DNA from: Luteibacter aegosomatis
GTDB taxonomy: Bacteria > Pseudomonadota > Gammaproteobacteria > Xanthomonadales > Rhodanobacteraceae
NCBI RefSeq assembly: GCF_023078455.1
Contig: NZ_CP095740.1
Span: forward strand, 3,832,001 to 3,896,000
Direction: 5' to 3'
DNA: 64,000 bases
In this document: in pieces, positions 63,935 to 64,000 of the stretch
How the letters are laid out: each line of letters opens with the position of its first letter
Numbering within the stretch: position 1 is the stretch's first letter
Translations under genes and position numbers: made by a program
The notes under the pieces: generated by a model
The model's input: only the letters and a program-made list of their open reading frames with translations
Told to the model about the DNA's origin: nothing
Databases searched by the model: none

Positions 63935-64000
63935 TTACTTACCCTGCACCACCGGCAACTCGATGGCGCTCGCCATCCCCGCCGTATGCCACACCTGCTG
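63935..64000 (-). CDS. C-terminal fragment of an unidentified protein
   Basis: The last 21 codons and TAA stop of a minus-strand gene that continues beyond the right edge; it ends HTAGMASAIELPVVQGK. G/C-rich third positions support coding. Too short to assign a family. Confidence 0.5.
   Translation of the reverse strand, partial: QQVWHTAGMASAIELPVVQGK

Overview
The window is a GC-rich (roughly two-thirds GC by eye) chromosomal segment from a gammaproteobacterium, most likely of the Xanthomonadales/Lysobacterales and probably a Rhodanobacteraceae genus such as Luteibacter or Dyella. The assignment rests on gene order (yebC-ruvC-ruvA-kup-ruvB-ybgC-tolQRAB-pal-cpoB-queE, sucCD divergent from pilSR), on three large TonB-dependent receptors, two with an Oar-like N-terminal domain, and on the dense short palindromic repeats. 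No rRNA, tRNA, CRISPR, prophage or transposase gene was seen. Apart from the DNA-repair pair at the right end and the two catabolic islands, most of the window is core genome.

Layout. 1-14.5 kb is almost entirely minus strand: aspS and a small hydrolase, yebC, the ruv genes with kup inserted between ruvA and ruvB, the Tol-Pal envelope complex, and the start of queE; upstream of aspS lie a secreted DUF3011 protein and an FmdB-type zinc ribbon. 14.8-27 kb holds a TonB-dependent receptor, clpB with a sigma-32-like promoter, otsBA (trehalose), pgeF, rluD, bamD and nadE.

27-42.2 kb is the most interesting part. A minus-strand set (secreted transglutaminase-like protein, Oar-like TonB receptor, VanX-type D-Ala-D-Ala dipeptidase) diverges from a plus-strand set (DUF819 membrane protein, NlpC/P60 endopeptidase, L-Ala-D/L-Glu epimerase, RpiR/MurR-type regulator, YkuD-like L,D-transpeptidase, FAD-dependent D-amino-acid-oxidase-like enzyme), followed by a second Oar-like receptor. 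Together they read as a regulated system for taking up and degrading peptidoglycan peptides. The shared promoter region has two overlapping divergent promoters and one perfect palindrome that may be the operator. Both genes encoding secreted proteins nearest the divergence carry a REP element in frame, exactly at the signal peptide/mature junction.

42.2-54.5 kb: sucCD, pilSR, a LysR regulator divergent from a twin-arginine alpha/beta hydrolase, and a three-gene phosphorelay (CHASE3/PAS kinase, single-domain receiver, receiver-kinase-receiver hybrid). 54.6-61.8 kb: a mannose scavenging locus with GH92 alpha-mannosidase, LacI regulator, FucP-type sugar importer, fructokinase and AGE-family isomerase. 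62-63.8 kb: a minimal bacterial end-joining pair, Ku and a stand-alone LigD polymerase domain. The last 66 bases are the C-terminus of an unidentified gene.

REP-like repeats occur throughout. Two families share the head GTGGGAGC and differ in the palindrome that follows; a third is the CTGGATTCCTGC...GCAGGAATGAC type. All coordinates and motif matches were read by eye; no homology search was run.
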